Shown here one piece after another: positions 5,732 to 12,810 of a stretch of DNA of 34,679 bases (the stretch's first letter is position 1; each line of letters starts with the position of its first letter). The translations under genes were made by a program, and so were the position numbers. The stretch lies in assembly GCA_902778125.1 (NCBI GenBank), contig CACYWH010000008.1, positions 1 to 34,679 on the forward strand. Reading direction: 5' to 3'. The notes under the pieces were generated by a model. The model saw only the letters and a program-made list of their open reading frames with translations. It did no database searches and was not told where the DNA came from. The DNA comes from an uncultured Erysipelotrichaceae bacterium (GTDB lineage: Bacteria > Bacillota_I > Bacilli_A > RF39 > UBA660).

Positions 5732-6409
5732 ATGAACGAAATAAAGAGTTTTACTTTTTACAAGAATTACTATGACTTATTAGATAATTTGCCTGTAGAA
5801 GATAAAAGATTAATGTTAGAGGTAATAGTTGATTACATTTTTCGAGATGTCGAACCCATAGGTTTAGTAAAAATGAATCTAGCTATTTGGAACAATATTA
5901 AAATGCCATTAGATACAAGTAAGAAAAACTCATTAAGAAGTTTAGGAAATGGTGCTCCAGTTGGTAATAAAAATGCTTCAAAAAAACAAACCAAAAACAA
6001 ACCAAAAACAAACCAAATGGATAACCAAAAACAAACAAATAATATTTCTAATTTCTATTTTCTAATTTCTAATAATAATTTTCTAAAAGATAGGGGATTA
6101 TTAAGGGGGAAGATAGAAGAATGGCTAAAATACAAATGGGAAAGAAAAGAATATTACAAGGAGACAGGATTTAAAACTCTACTTGCACGAATAGAAAGTG
6201 CCACGAGCCAATATGGGGTAGAAGAAATCGTAGGTCTTATTGATGAATGTATGGCAAATAATTACAAGGGAATTATCTTTGAAAAGCTAAAGGGGAAAAA
6301 GGTTGAAAAAGTGCCTGATTGGTTTAATCAAACCACAAGTGCAGAAATTGCAACAGTGGAAGAACAGAAAGAAATGGAAAATTTATTAAGTAAATATCGA
6401 GGAGAATAA
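5732..6409 (+). CDS. Replication organizer-like protein (DUF6291-type N-terminus)
   Basis: Product of 225 aa. The N-terminus (FYKNYYDLLDNLPVEDKRLM) matches the DUF6291-type start seen in Gram-positive phage replication proteins. Residues 75-110 are a Lys/Gln/Asn-rich linker (KKQTKNKPKTNQ). The C-terminal domain contains GFKTLLARIESATSQYGVEE and MANNYKGIIFEKL, typical of DnaD-like or replisome-organizer tails that load host helicase. The ATG at 5732 is preferred to the adjacent ATG at 5729 because it gives 6-base spacing from AAAGG. The linker DNA is a tandem repeat followed by an AT-rich tract, which suggests the gene contains its own origin. Confidence 0.7.
   Translation: MNEIKSFTFYKNYYDLLDNLPVEDKRLMLEVIVDYIFRDVEPIGLVKMNLAIWNNIKMPLDTSKKNSLRSLGNGAPVGNKNASKKQTKNKPKTNQMDNQKQTNNISNFYFLISNNNFLKDRGLLRGKIEEWLKYKWERKEYYKETGFKTLLARIESATSQYGVEEIVGLIDECMANNYKGIIFEKLKGKKVEKVPDWFNQTTSAEIATVEEQKEMENLLSKYRGE
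5982..6090. repeat. Iteron-like repeats and AT-rich tract, candidate replication origin
   Basis: AAAAACAAACC occurs in three exact tandem 11-bp copies (5982-6014), then a diverged unit and a fourth near-copy at 6027-6037. A run almost free of G and C follows (6038-6090) with five T-T-T-C-T-A/T units. Iterons beside an AT-rich unwinding region inside the initiator gene is the plan known from lambda O and several Gram-positive phages. Confidence 0.6.
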
Positions 6410-6411
6410 TT

Positions 6412-6555
6412 ATGGAATTTAGTTATGAAAATATACGATTAGGGGATTTGGATATTGAATTTAATTATATAAACTTTGAAATTGTGTGTGATGGAGATAG
6501 CCAAACTATTAAATGTGGGATGATAGAAGATGAAGAGATTAACACAGAAAGATAG
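6412..6555 (+). CDS. Small acidic protein, unknown
   Basis: A 47-aa frame with a strong GAGGAG ribosome site 8 bases before the ATG. It begins MEFSYENIRLGDLDIEF and contains two Cys (IVCDGDSQTIKCGM). Its 3' end overlaps the next gene by 26 bp. No family recognised. The spacing and ribosome site argue that it is real. Confidence 0.6.
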   Translation: MEFSYENIRLGDLDIEFNYINFEIVCDGDSQTIKCGMIEDEEINTER

Positions 6556-6748
6556 AATACTACTTTGGATTGCAGACAATGGAAGTATCACAAGTTGGGA
6601 CGCATACAAAGAATTGGGTATAACTCAACTTGCTACAAGGATATTTGAATTAAAAGACTTAGGCTATAAATTTTCAAAAGAAAGAATTATTAGCAAAAAT
6701 AGATATGGTTATCCAACACATTATGACATTTATAGATTGGAGGATTAA
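6530..6748 (+). CDS. Winged-helix-like phage protein
   Basis: Product of 72 aa. KDRILLWIADNGSITSWDAYKELG followed by LATRIFELKDLGY is the pattern of a small winged HTH domain often found in Firmicutes phage early regions, with a beta-hairpin (ISKNRYGYPTHYDIYRL) at the end. It is expected to bind DNA, with unknown targets. It lies between the replication organizer and the recombination genes. Confidence 0.65.
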   Translation: MKRLTQKDRILLWIADNGSITSWDAYKELGITQLATRIFELKDLGYKFSKERIISKNRYGYPTHYDIYRLED

Positions 6749-6751
6749 GAA

Positions 6752-7390
6752 ATGAATTTAAACGAAACGATAATAAAAATAAGAGTTGAATTACAAAACT
6801 CTAAAATAAAAAAGAGTGGTAAAAATAGATTTGCTGGATTTGAATATTATGAGCTAGCAGATTTCTTACCAAAATTAAACGAATTAATGTTAAAAGAAAA
6901 AGTCAATGATAGATTTACTATTAAAGACGGATTAGCAATGCTAGAACTAATCAAAGGTGAGGAAAGACAAGAATACACAATACCATTTCAAATCTTTCCA
7001 ACACCTTTAAATAAAAATGGTAGTCCTAGTATGCAAGATATACAATACTTAGGAGCATTAAACACGTACTACAAAAGATACTTATACTTAAATGCTTTTG
7101 GAATTACTGACGGTGAAGTAATAGATAGTATGGATAGTGCTAATTTACAAAAAGGTGTAACATTTAAGTCTAACACAAAAGACCAGGAGAAAGAAATACT
7201 TACTCTTATGTCTAAAATGAAAGAGTTAGTTATTGATACTAATTCAGACTTTGAAGAAATATATAAATACTACAAAGTAGAAGATGGCTCAAGCATGACA
7301 TTAAATCAACTAGAAGATTGTGTTAAAAATCTAGAACAAAAGAAAAAGAAAATAGAAATGTTAAGAGAAAGTGGGCAGGTGATTGAATAA
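6752..7390 (+). CDS. erf: ERF-family single-strand annealing recombinase
   Basis: Product of 212 aa. The first 130 residues carry ERF hallmarks: KSGKNRFAGFEYYELADFLPKLNELM, the LAMLELI strand, and MQDIQYLGALNTYYKRYLYLNAFGI (the conserved aromatic-rich helix). ERF proteins anneal complementary single strands during recombination or genome circularisation. The C-terminal 70 residues are a charged coiled-coil-like tail. It overlaps the next gene by one base and is grouped with SSB and a NinB-like gene, a typical recombination module. Confidence 0.9.
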   Translation: MNLNETIIKIRVELQNSKIKKSGKNRFAGFEYYELADFLPKLNELMLKEKVNDRFTIKDGLAMLELIKGEERQEYTIPFQIFPTPLNKNGSPSMQDIQYLGALNTYYKRYLYLNAFGITDGEVIDSMDSANLQKGVTFKSNTKDQEKEILTLMSKMKELVIDTNSDFEEIYKYYKVEDGSSMTLNQLEDCVKNLEQKKKKIEMLRESGQVIE

Positions 7391-7755
7391 TGAATCCGTT
7401 TGAAGTAGAAGTAAAACCTCAAGACAAATTAGAGTTAATAATCAACCAAGTAGAACAATTAGAACTTGAAATCAAAGAAAAGAAAAAGATAGAAGATAAG
7501 CTAAAAGAAATTAAACAGTCATTAGTTGATGAAATAGAAAAAAGAGAATTGCTTAATTTCAACTGGACTACACCTAACAGCACAAAATTTACTTATGTAC
7601 GTGCAACTGAACCTAAAGAAGAAACTAAAAAAGAATTTTGTGTAGGACTATTCCAACAAGATCATCCAGATTTATACGAAGAATATTGTAAAGAATTTAC
7701 GGATGTAAAAAGTGGTAGAAAGAGTTATGTAAGAGTAACACTACCAAAGGAGTAA
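7390..7755 (+). CDS. Coiled-coil protein of the recombination module
   Basis: Product of 121 aa. Residues 10-55 form a long charged coiled coil (LELIINQVEQLELEIKEKKK). The C-terminal half contains an N-F-N-W-T-T-P segment and FVGLFQQDHPDLY-like text (FCVGLFQQDHPDLYEEYCKE). It starts at the ERF stop, so the two are translationally coupled. Genes in this position often encode ERF/RecT partners or Gam-like helpers. I cannot assign a family. Confidence 0.55.
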   Translation: MNPFEVEVKPQDKLELIINQVEQLELEIKEKKKIEDKLKEIKQSLVDEIEKRELLNFNWTTPNSTKFTYVRATEPKEETKKEFCVGLFQQDHPDLYEEYCKEFTDVKSGRKSYVRVTLPKE

Positions 7756-7757
7756 TT

Positions 7758-7895
7758 ATGGATACTACAGAATATTATGGTGGAACTTATCCTGATGAAC
7801 CTTTATACAAAGAAGAATTAGATTATGAAACAAGATTTGATATGGAAATGGAATATGCAGATATAATGAACGAACAATATAGAATGGAGGATTAA
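7758..7895 (+). CDS. Small acidic Tyr/Glu-rich protein
   Basis: A 45-aa product (MDTTEYYGGTYPDEPLYKEE...), strongly acidic, starting 2 bp after the previous gene behind AAAGGAG. The tail MEMEYADIMNEQYRMED repeats Met-Glu. Unknown function. The good ribosome site and exact packing support it. Confidence 0.6.
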   Translation: MDTTEYYGGTYPDEPLYKEELDYETRFDMEMEYADIMNEQYRMED

Positions 7896-7897
7896 AA

Positions 7898-8020
7898 ATG
7901 AAAATTATTTTAGGAATACTAGCATGGCTTGGGTTATTAGCTATTGCTATGATAATACTGGTTGTCTTTTGTGCAGTAATAATAAGCTCAATTAGTGGTG
8001 GTGACGATAAAGATGTTTAA
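7898..8020 (+). CDS. Single-pass small membrane protein
   Basis: A 40-aa product with one hydrophobic helix covering about residues 3-31 (IILGILAWLGLLAIAMIILV) and an acidic GGDDKDV tail. GGAGG lies 7-8 bases before ATG. It overlaps the SSB start by 8 bp. Unknown function. Confidence 0.55.
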   Translation: MKIILGILAWLGLLAIAMIILVVFCAVIISSISGGDDKDV

Positions 8021-8441
8021 TAATGTAATGCTAATAGGAAGAATAACGAAAGATATAGAGTTAAGATACACTCAATCAAATAAGGCTTGTGCTAGTTTTA
8101 GTATAGCAGTAAATAGACCATATAAAAATGGTGAAGAAAGACAAGCTGACTTTATAAACATAGTAGCTTGGGGAAACCTAGCCGAAAACTTAAATAAATA
8201 CACTTCTAAGGGGAGCTTAGTAGGAGTTGAGGGAAGATTACAAACTAGAACTTATGAGGCTACAGACGGCAAAAAAAGAGCAATTACAGAGGTGTTAGCA
8301 AGTAAAATTCAATTCTTAGATAAGAAAGAAGAAAAAAGCGACAATTCTCAAATAATAGTATGTAAAGAAAATGATCCATTTAAAGATATGGGCGAAAAAA
8401 TAGAGAATGATTTACCAACAGAAGAGACTTTACCATGGTAG
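8013..8441 (+). CDS. ssb: Single-stranded DNA-binding protein
   Basis: Product of 142 aa. It has an OB-fold core: MLIGRITKDIELRYTQS, FSIAVNRPYKNG, ADFINIVAWGNLAENLNKY, VEGRLQTRTYE. It ends in an acidic tail DLPTEETLPW, a variant of the D-L-P-F tip that recruits host replication proteins. The ATG at 8013 is chosen because it gives the family-typical M-x-N-N-V-M-L-I-G-R start. It supports replication and ERF-mediated annealing. Confidence 0.95.
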   Translation: MFNNVMLIGRITKDIELRYTQSNKACASFSIAVNRPYKNGEERQADFINIVAWGNLAENLNKYTSKGSLVGVEGRLQTRTYEATDGKKRAITEVLASKIQFLDKKEEKSDNSQIIVCKENDPFKDMGEKIENDLPTEETLPW

Positions 8442-8950
8442 AGGCAACAGGAAAACCATTAGAGCTAATAAATTGGTTATATAGTCAAGACAAAGACAAA
8501 ACATATGAGATTAAAGAACATAAGGAAATTAGAGGATTACAAGCAAATAAGTATTTCCATTCACTAATCAACCAGTTAGCACGATTCAACAGAAGTAGTG
8601 GTCATGCTATTAGTGATGAAGAAATGAAAAGAGAAATAAATACAACATATGGAACACTTGCAAAAGGGGGAGATGGTCAAATATTAGGTGCTAAAGTACC
8701 TAAAGGAACAGATATGTATAGCTTTTATCCATATGCAAAATGGTATAAGAGTGAAGATAACTGTGATTGCTATTTGTTTTATAAAAGAACACATGAATTA
8801 GATAGTAAAGAGTTTTATCAACTTATCAAGGGGTTAGAGGCTGAATGTAGAAATGTAGGCATAAAAACTTTAGACGATATAGAGTTTGAAGAAATGATGA
8901 AAACCTATGATGAGGAGAAAAATGGAAAAAGAAAAGGAAAAAGAGTTTGA
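8435..8950 (+). CDS. NinB-like phage recombination-module protein
   Basis: Product of 171 aa. The segment YEIKEHKEIRGLQANKYFHSLINQLARF followed by MKREINTTYGTLA matches a family common beside ssb in Gram-positive phages, often annotated as NinB-like or unknown. NinB proteins bind single-stranded DNA and assist recombination. DMYSFYPYAKWYKSED and a CDCYLFYKRTHELD-like stretch follow, then a basic C-terminus. It overlaps the ssb stop by 7 bp. The family match is from memory of the L-x-A-N-x-Y-F-H pattern and should be treated as moderate. Confidence 0.6.
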   Translation: MVEATGKPLELINWLYSQDKDKTYEIKEHKEIRGLQANKYFHSLINQLARFNRSSGHAISDEEMKREINTTYGTLAKGGDGQILGAKVPKGTDMYSFYPYAKWYKSEDNCDCYLFYKRTHELDSKEFYQLIKGLEAECRNVGIKTLDDIEFEEMMKTYDEEKNGKRKGKRV

Positions 8951-9140
8951 ATTTTTAATGGCTTTTAAAAAGTATAGAAACTTAAAAAGAAGAGTTAAAG
9001 CAACGAATAAAGATAACAGAGATTTAAGAAAAGCTATTGAAGAACAATTTAAAGAAAACGAAAAATTAAAAAATAGATTAAAAAAAGCAAATGCAAAAAT
9101 AAGAGATTTAAAAAAAGAGGTGAGAAGTTATGAGCAATAG
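8922..9140 (+). CDS. Lys-rich coiled-coil protein
   Basis: Product of 72 aa, almost entirely charged heptads (NKDNRDLRKAIEEQFKENEK). The ATG at 8922 is chosen over 8907 because GAGGAG precedes it. It overlaps both neighbours. Such peptides are common in phage early regions; the function is unknown. Confidence 0.55.
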   Translation: MEKEKEKEFEFLMAFKKYRNLKRRVKATNKDNRDLRKAIEEQFKENEKLKNRLKKANAKIRDLKKEVRSYEQ

Positions 9141-9348
9141 ATTTATAATGGATTCTAAATTATTTAGAGAACAAATAGATAATAGTAAACATTGTGAATA
9201 TTGTGGTCATACTCTTACCTTTTATTTTTTTGAAAATGATAGAAAATGTTGCAAGTTTTGTGGAAGATACAACTATAGAAATGATTTCATAAAATTTAAG
9301 TACAAATTGAAAGAAAAGGGGTTGAAGATTGAAAAATGCGAAAGTTAA
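9130..9348 (+). CDS. Zinc-ribbon protein
   Basis: Product of 72 aa with CEYCG and CCKFCG knuckles about 17 residues apart, a four-Cys zinc ribbon, followed by a basic Lys-rich tail. The start overlaps the previous gene and lies 7 bases after GAGGTGAG. It may bind DNA or RNA; no specific family recognised. Confidence 0.65.
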   Translation: MSNRFIMDSKLFREQIDNSKHCEYCGHTLTFYFFENDRKCCKFCGRYNYRNDFIKFKYKLKEKGLKIEKCES

Positions 9349-9527
9349 TATGGATATTAGTTGGTATGATTGTAGGAAGTTATATATTTAGTGTTTATTT
9401 GATAATAGAAATAAAAGCGGTTAAGAAAGAAAACATACAACTTAGGGATGACAATAATTACCTAACATGGCAATTAAATGAAGTACCAACGATAATAGAA
9501 AGTTATAAAGAAGAGATATGCAGATGA
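9336..9527 (+). CDS. Membrane-anchored coiled-coil protein
   Basis: Product of 63 aa. Residues 3-27 form one membrane helix (LIWILVGMIVGSYIFSVYLI), and residues 28-60 an amphipathic coiled coil (VKKENIQLRDDNNYL). It overlaps the zinc-ribbon gene by 13 bp. The architecture resembles small anti-host or superinfection peptides, without a recognised match. Confidence 0.55.
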   Translation: MRKLIWILVGMIVGSYIFSVYLIIEIKAVKKENIQLRDDNNYLTWQLNEVPTIIESYKEEICR

Positions 9528-9622
9528 AAACAATATATGCAATGTATCGTGGGGATAATTTTATAGATTTAGGAACATTAGATGAATTAGCAACTAATGT
9601 ATATGAAATGCCAGAAGATTAG
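9524..9622 (+). CDS. 32-aa small protein
   Basis: Begins MKTIYAMYRGDNFIDLGTLDELA and ends EMPED. The Y-R-G-D-x-F-I-D-L-G-T-x-x-E-L-A text resembles a family of very short phage proteins. AAGAAGAG precedes the ATG by 8 bases, and it overlaps the previous gene by 4 bp. Confidence 0.5.
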   Translation: MKTIYAMYRGDNFIDLGTLDELATNVYEMPED

Positions 9623-9644
9623 ATTTATTTAAGGAGATGATAAG

Positions 9645-9878
9645 GTGAGTGCTAAAGAGATGTTTGAGAAGTTAGGATATGAATATAGTAAAGTGGGAGA
9701 AAAAATATATTATGAAGAACCTAATCCCTATGAATTAGGTGGACATAGCCCTTATATAGTTTTTTATACAGTTAATCAACATTGGGATACTAATATAGTA
9801 GGAATTGAAAAGAAAAAAGATTTATTACAAGCCATAAATAAACAAGTAGAAGAATTGGGGTGGAATAATGAAAAATAA
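9645..9878 (+). CDS. Phage protein of unknown function with GTG start
   Basis: Product of 77 aa: AKEMFEKLGYEYSKVGEKIYYEE... ending LLQAINKQVEELGW. The combination KEMFEKLGY at the start and AINKQVEELGW at the end is seen in a widespread Firmicutes phage family without known role. AAGGAG lies 9 bases before the GTG. Confidence 0.65.
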   Translation: MSAKEMFEKLGYEYSKVGEKIYYEEPNPYELGGHSPYIVFYTVNQHWDTNIVGIEKKKDLLQAINKQVEELGWNNEK

Positions 9879-10125
9879 AGAGATAGAAGAATTATTAAAA
9901 AATTGTAAAATTTGGGTTAAAACTGATGACATCGATTATACTAGATGGTTTGGATTATATGAATTAAGTTTATTATTATCATACATAGAACAACTACAAA
10001 ATAATAGAGATAAAGCAATTGAATATATAAATAAAAATATAGCAATATATCATAAACAATTACCACTAATTGCAATAGATTATGAAGAAGTTATAAATAT
10101 ATTAAAAGGTGGTAGTGATGAATAA
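9868..10125 (+). CDS. Hypothetical early-region protein
   Basis: Product of 85 aa, helical, with one central WFGLYELSLLLSYIEQLQNNRDKAIEYI segment. GGGGTGG precedes the ATG and it overlaps the previous gene by 11 bp. The segment LLSYIEQLQNNRDKAI is reminiscent of short phage coiled-coil proteins that share a linker with variable ends. Function unknown. Confidence 0.55.
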   Translation: MKNKEIEELLKNCKIWVKTDDIDYTRWFGLYELSLLLSYIEQLQNNRDKAIEYINKNIAIYHKQLPLIAIDYEEVINILKGGSDE

Positions 10126-10417
10126 AGGAATTGGAATAAGAACTGCTGATATATATTTAAGATTTCCTGAAATAATGGAAGAAGAAGCAGATGACTTAGC
10201 AGAATTTTTAGAAGATGAAAAAATATTATATGAAGGTGCAACAGATGTCTTTATAGATTTACAAAAAAAAGCAGAACTAGGAGAACACTACAAACATTTA
10301 TATAGTGAAGTAAAGAAACAAAAAGATGAAATATTTAAATATATAAAATCTTTTGAATATTATATTCCAGAAGATCATAAAAATGAGCTGTTAAGAATGT
10401 TAGGTGAAACAGAATGA
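10118..10417 (+). CDS. Hypothetical acidic helical protein
   Basis: Product of 99 aa, acidic N-terminal half (IMEEEADDLAEFLEDEK), then a charged helix ending NELLRMLGETE. The ATG at 10118 is preferred over an in-frame GTG at 10109 because the GGTGG site sits before the ATG. The C-terminal LLRMLGE motif recurs in the next gene, as does the DNA encoding it. Confidence 0.55.
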   Translation: MNKGIGIRTADIYLRFPEIMEEEADDLAEFLEDEKILYEGATDVFIDLQKKAELGEHYKHLYSEVKKQKDEIFKYIKSFEYYIPEDHKNELLRMLGETE

Positions 10418-10767
10418 ATAAAGAAATAAATTATTTAAAAGAACATTTATATGAAATATATAAATATAAAGCAAGTCAAAAAGATCTAACATACGATATG
10501 AATTTAGAATTATTATTAAGAACTTGTAAAGCATTAGAATTTATACAAAAAGAAAACCAACAATTAAAGAAACAAAAAGATGATGTTGTTGAGTGTTGTA
10601 AAAATAGTATCAAAAGCATAAATGAAAAATTAGAAAACAATAAAGAACCATTTGAAGTTGTTGATGGTAAGATAATATATCTTAATGATTATCAAGTTGT
10701 AAGATTAAAAGCAATTAGAATGAAATGTAAGGAAATATTAAGAATGTTAGGTGAAATAGATGAGTAG
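10414..10767 (+). CDS. Hypothetical coiled-coil protein
   Basis: Product of 117 aa with a mid-protein coiled coil (EFIQKENQQLKKQKDDVVEC) and a C-terminus EILRMLGEIDE nearly identical to that of the preceding protein. This suggests duplication or cassette joining at conserved ends. It starts 4 bp inside the previous stop behind AGGTGAAA. Confidence 0.55.
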   Translation: MNKEINYLKEHLYEIYKYKASQKDLTYDMNLELLLRTCKALEFIQKENQQLKKQKDDVVECCKNSIKSINEKLENNKEPFEVVDGKIIYLNDYQVVRLKAIRMKCKEILRMLGEIDE

Positions 10768-10996
10768 AGTACATTTAGGTATGAAAAGACCAATAAGGCA
10801 ATTTGAAAGAAACTATAATAAATTGTTAGATTTAATTTATGAAATAGAAGAAAGACCACCGACAAATGAAAAGGAAAAGCAAGATTATATTGATTATTTA
10901 AAATTAGAATTTAATTATACTTTAATTCAATTAAATAATATAAAAAATACACAAATTGAATTATTAAATAGAGGTGAAATAGATGTTGAAGATTAA
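10760..10996 (+). CDS. Hypothetical small helical protein
   Basis: Product of 78 aa. The N-terminus is basic (MSRVHLGMKRPIRQFERNY) and the remainder acidic and helical. The start follows the junction AGGTGAAATAGATG (10749-10762). No family recognised. Confidence 0.55.
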   Translation: MSRVHLGMKRPIRQFERNYNKLLDLIYEIEERPPTNEKEKQDYIDYLKLEFNYTLIQLNNIKNTQIELLNRGEIDVED

Positions 10997-11210
10997 AGAT
11001 GTTATTGACAAATTGCAAGAATTAAATGAAGAAGAATACACAATTGAAATGGAAGTAGAGCCAATAGTTAATTGTTATGAACAATTAAATGGTGATGGGT
11101 TAGAAACAATTAAGTATAGATATAATATTATTTTAGAAAGTAAAGAAAAATCAAGAAGATACAAAAATAAAAATGGAATTAAAGAGTATATGGATAGGCA
11201 GGTGAAATAG
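10983..11210 (+). CDS. Hypothetical small protein
   Basis: Product of 75 aa: acidic N-terminal helix (KIKDVIDKLQELNEEEYTIEM), a beta-like middle and a basic C-terminus. It starts at the second copy of AGGTGAAATAGATG (10972-10985). No family recognised. Confidence 0.55.
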   Translation: MLKIKDVIDKLQELNEEEYTIEMEVEPIVNCYEQLNGDGLETIKYRYNIILESKEKSRRYKNKNGIKEYMDRQVK

Positions 11211-11507
11211 ATGATGAATGATGAAGAGTTAATCGAAAGAATAATAAACTTAAATTATAGAGAATTTGGAGCAGAAGTAGGAAATGATTTAAAAAGAATA
11301 ATTATAAAAAAAGAGCAAGAAATAAATCAATTACAATCCAACTGGAATAGTTTAAGAGAGTGGTTAGAAAAAGAAATAGACTTTCAAAGCAAAATAGGAA
11401 GAACAATTATAAATGGAATGACTTTTATAGGACAAAATGAAAGCGTATATAAAGGTGTATTAAATAAAATGAACGAATTAGAAGGGAGAGATAAAGATGA
11501 ATTTTAA
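11211..11507 (+). CDS. Hypothetical coiled-coil protein
   Basis: Product of 98 aa with IIIKKEQEINQLQSNWNSLREWLEKEI, a coiled-coil and W-x-x-L-R-E-W-L-E segment common in small phage proteins of unknown role. It starts at the third copy of the AGGTGAAATAGATG junction (11200-11213). A second in-frame ATG lies directly after the first. Confidence 0.55.
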   Translation: MMNDEELIERIINLNYREFGAEVGNDLKRIIIKKEQEINQLQSNWNSLREWLEKEIDFQSKIGRTIINGMTFIGQNESVYKGVLNKMNELEGRDKDEF

Positions 11508-11676
11508 AATATTAAAAGATGGGCAAAAAATAGATTGGTTATATGGTGGGGAAGAATACAAAATAACTAAAAAAGAAATAGAAGCATTGTTAAAAGGAAA
11601 AAAACTATATGGAACTGTTAATGATGAATATGCTTTTACAATTAAATTAGAAGGAGTAGATAATGAAAATAATTGA
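11497..11676 (+). CDS. 59-aa hypothetical protein
   Basis: MNFKILKDGQKIDWLYGGEEYKI... contains a short beta-rich start and a KKEIEALLKGKKLYGTVNDEY segment, a pattern of small phage accessory proteins. GAAGGGAG lies 10 bases upstream. It overlaps both neighbours by 11-14 bp. Confidence 0.6.
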   Translation: MNFKILKDGQKIDWLYGGEEYKITKKEIEALLKGKKLYGTVNDEYAFTIKLEGVDNENN

Positions 11677-11992
11677 TTTATTAAATAAAATAGCAAATGG
11701 TGAAGAAGTACCTGAAATAATTAAATATAATAATTTTATTTATAAATACAATAAAGATATATGTGATTACGATGGTGATGATTTATATTTATTTGATAAC
11801 ACTGATAAATTAAATGAAGAAGTAGAAATAATAGAAGAAGATAAGAAAATAGAAAAAATAAAAGATATATTACATATTGATGATTTAATACCACCAGTAG
11901 ATGAAAATATGTATAAAATATGGCAACAAACAATTAAAAATCATAATAAAATCAATGAAATAATAGATTATTTAATGGAGAATAAACAATGA
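11663..11992 (+). CDS. Hypothetical acidic phage protein
   Basis: Product of 109 aa. The N-terminus KIIDLLNKIANGEEVPEIIKYNNFIYKY is a recurring start in phage accessory proteins, followed by an acidic centre and a helical end (INEIIDYLMENKQ). GAAGGAG precedes it. Function unknown. Confidence 0.6.
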   Translation: MKIIDLLNKIANGEEVPEIIKYNNFIYKYNKDICDYDGDDLYLFDNTDKLNEEVEIIEEDKKIEKIKDILHIDDLIPPVDENMYKIWQQTIKNHNKINEIIDYLMENKQ

Positions 11993-12210
11993 AATACCAA
12001 GTATTAGGACATAAACGAAGATTACAAAATACAGACAAGCCTTATGATGTAATATGTGAATTTGAAAGTTTAATTCAATTATATGCAATGATGGATAAAG
12101 TAGACAGAAGAAAATATGATGGCGTATTAGTTATTGATACTTACACTAATGAATTGGTAGCTAGTAGGGAATTAGAAAAACCACTAGCAAAAAAGAAAAG
12201 GAGGGGATAA
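11989..12210 (+). CDS. Hypothetical small basic protein
   Basis: Product of 73 aa: KYQVLGHKRRLQNTDKPYDV, then YAMMDKVDRRKYDGVLVIDTYTNELV, and a basic tail KPLAKKKRRG. It starts 4 bp inside the previous gene behind GGAG. The strand-helix-strand look suggests a small alpha/beta fold. No family recognised. Confidence 0.55.
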   Translation: MKYQVLGHKRRLQNTDKPYDVICEFESLIQLYAMMDKVDRRKYDGVLVIDTYTNELVASRELEKPLAKKKRRG

Positions 12211-12214
12211 GGCA

Positions 12215-12370
12215 ATGAAAAAAGACTGTTTTGCATTTGTATCTAAATATAAATGTAATGCTCTTATTTCTATAGATTGTAAAAATTGTCGATTCTACAA
12301 AACAAAAGAACAATTTAAAAAGGAGAAAGAGAATGAAAAAATACGAAATAGTGAAAAACGGATTAGATAA
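12215..12370 (+). CDS. Cys-rich 51-aa zinc-finger-like protein
   Basis: The N-terminal half holds C5, C14, C22 and C25 in C-x8-C-x7-C-x2-C (KKDCFAFVSKYKCNALISID, then CKNCRFYK), a recurring short phage protein type likely to bind zinc. The C-terminal half is charged. GGAGGGG lies 8 bases before the ATG. It overlaps the next gene by 38 bp. Confidence 0.6.
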   Translation: MKKDCFAFVSKYKCNALISIDCKNCRFYKTKEQFKKEKENEKIRNSEKRIR

Positions 12371-12746
12371 TTATACACTTAAATACAAAGACAAGTCATT
12401 TGATTTTAATACTGATATATCTTTAAAAGCGAAAATGCAAGGTGTATACAAAACAGCTAGATTAAAAATGTTAAAAGATTTATCTAGTGAGGGGATATCG
12501 TTAAAAAAATATACTATAGAAGAAAAAAAAGATGGAAAAACTTATTATGACAATACTAATAAAAAAGAGCTAGAACAGGCTTATATTGATGAAGAAACGG
12601 CTAATATGTTTAATGGAATATGTATGGATAATTTTGGAATGGACTTAACTGATTTGATTACAGACATAGGATTGGAAGATAATGAAATTGAAGTTTTTTC
12701 AAAAGAGTTAGCTCAGGCATTAAACGGAAACTTTCCCAGTAAGTGA
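12333..12746 (+). CDS. Probable tail assembly chaperone, G-like
   Basis: Product of 137 aa. It starts MKKYEIVKNGLDNYTLKYKDKSFDFNTD and contains GKTYYDNTNKKELEQAYIDEE and a C-terminal end LAQALNGNFPSK, a layout I associate with Firmicutes phage G-type tail assembly chaperones. The tail genes proper show no chaperone between tail tube and tape measure, so this displaced gene fills a missing role. The stop falls just after TTT-CCC-A, a possible +1 slippery site leading into the next frame. AAAAGGAG precedes the ATG. The chaperone call is inference and should be tested by profile search. Confidence 0.5.
   Translation: MKKYEIVKNGLDNYTLKYKDKSFDFNTDISLKAKMQGVYKTARLKMLKDLSSEGISLKKYTIEEKKDGKTYYDNTNKKELEQAYIDEETANMFNGICMDNFGMDLTDLITDIGLEDNEIEVFSKELAQALNGNFPSK
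12729..12746 (+). promoter_or_regulatory. Candidate +1 programmed frameshift site
   Basis: The G-like frame reads AAC-TTT-CCC-AGT-AAG-TGA. The downstream frame is open from 12724 to 13098 and is reached only by a +1 (or -2) shift, which must occur between 12724 and 12746. CCC-A lies in that short window and allows tRNA-Pro to move to CCA. The downstream frame lacks a ribosome site. Confidence 0.5.
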
Positions 12747-12810
12747 GACAAGCCATAGGGGAAGTAGTAAAACAATAGTATGTTTTGCTTATGATGAAGA
12801 TTTATACCAA

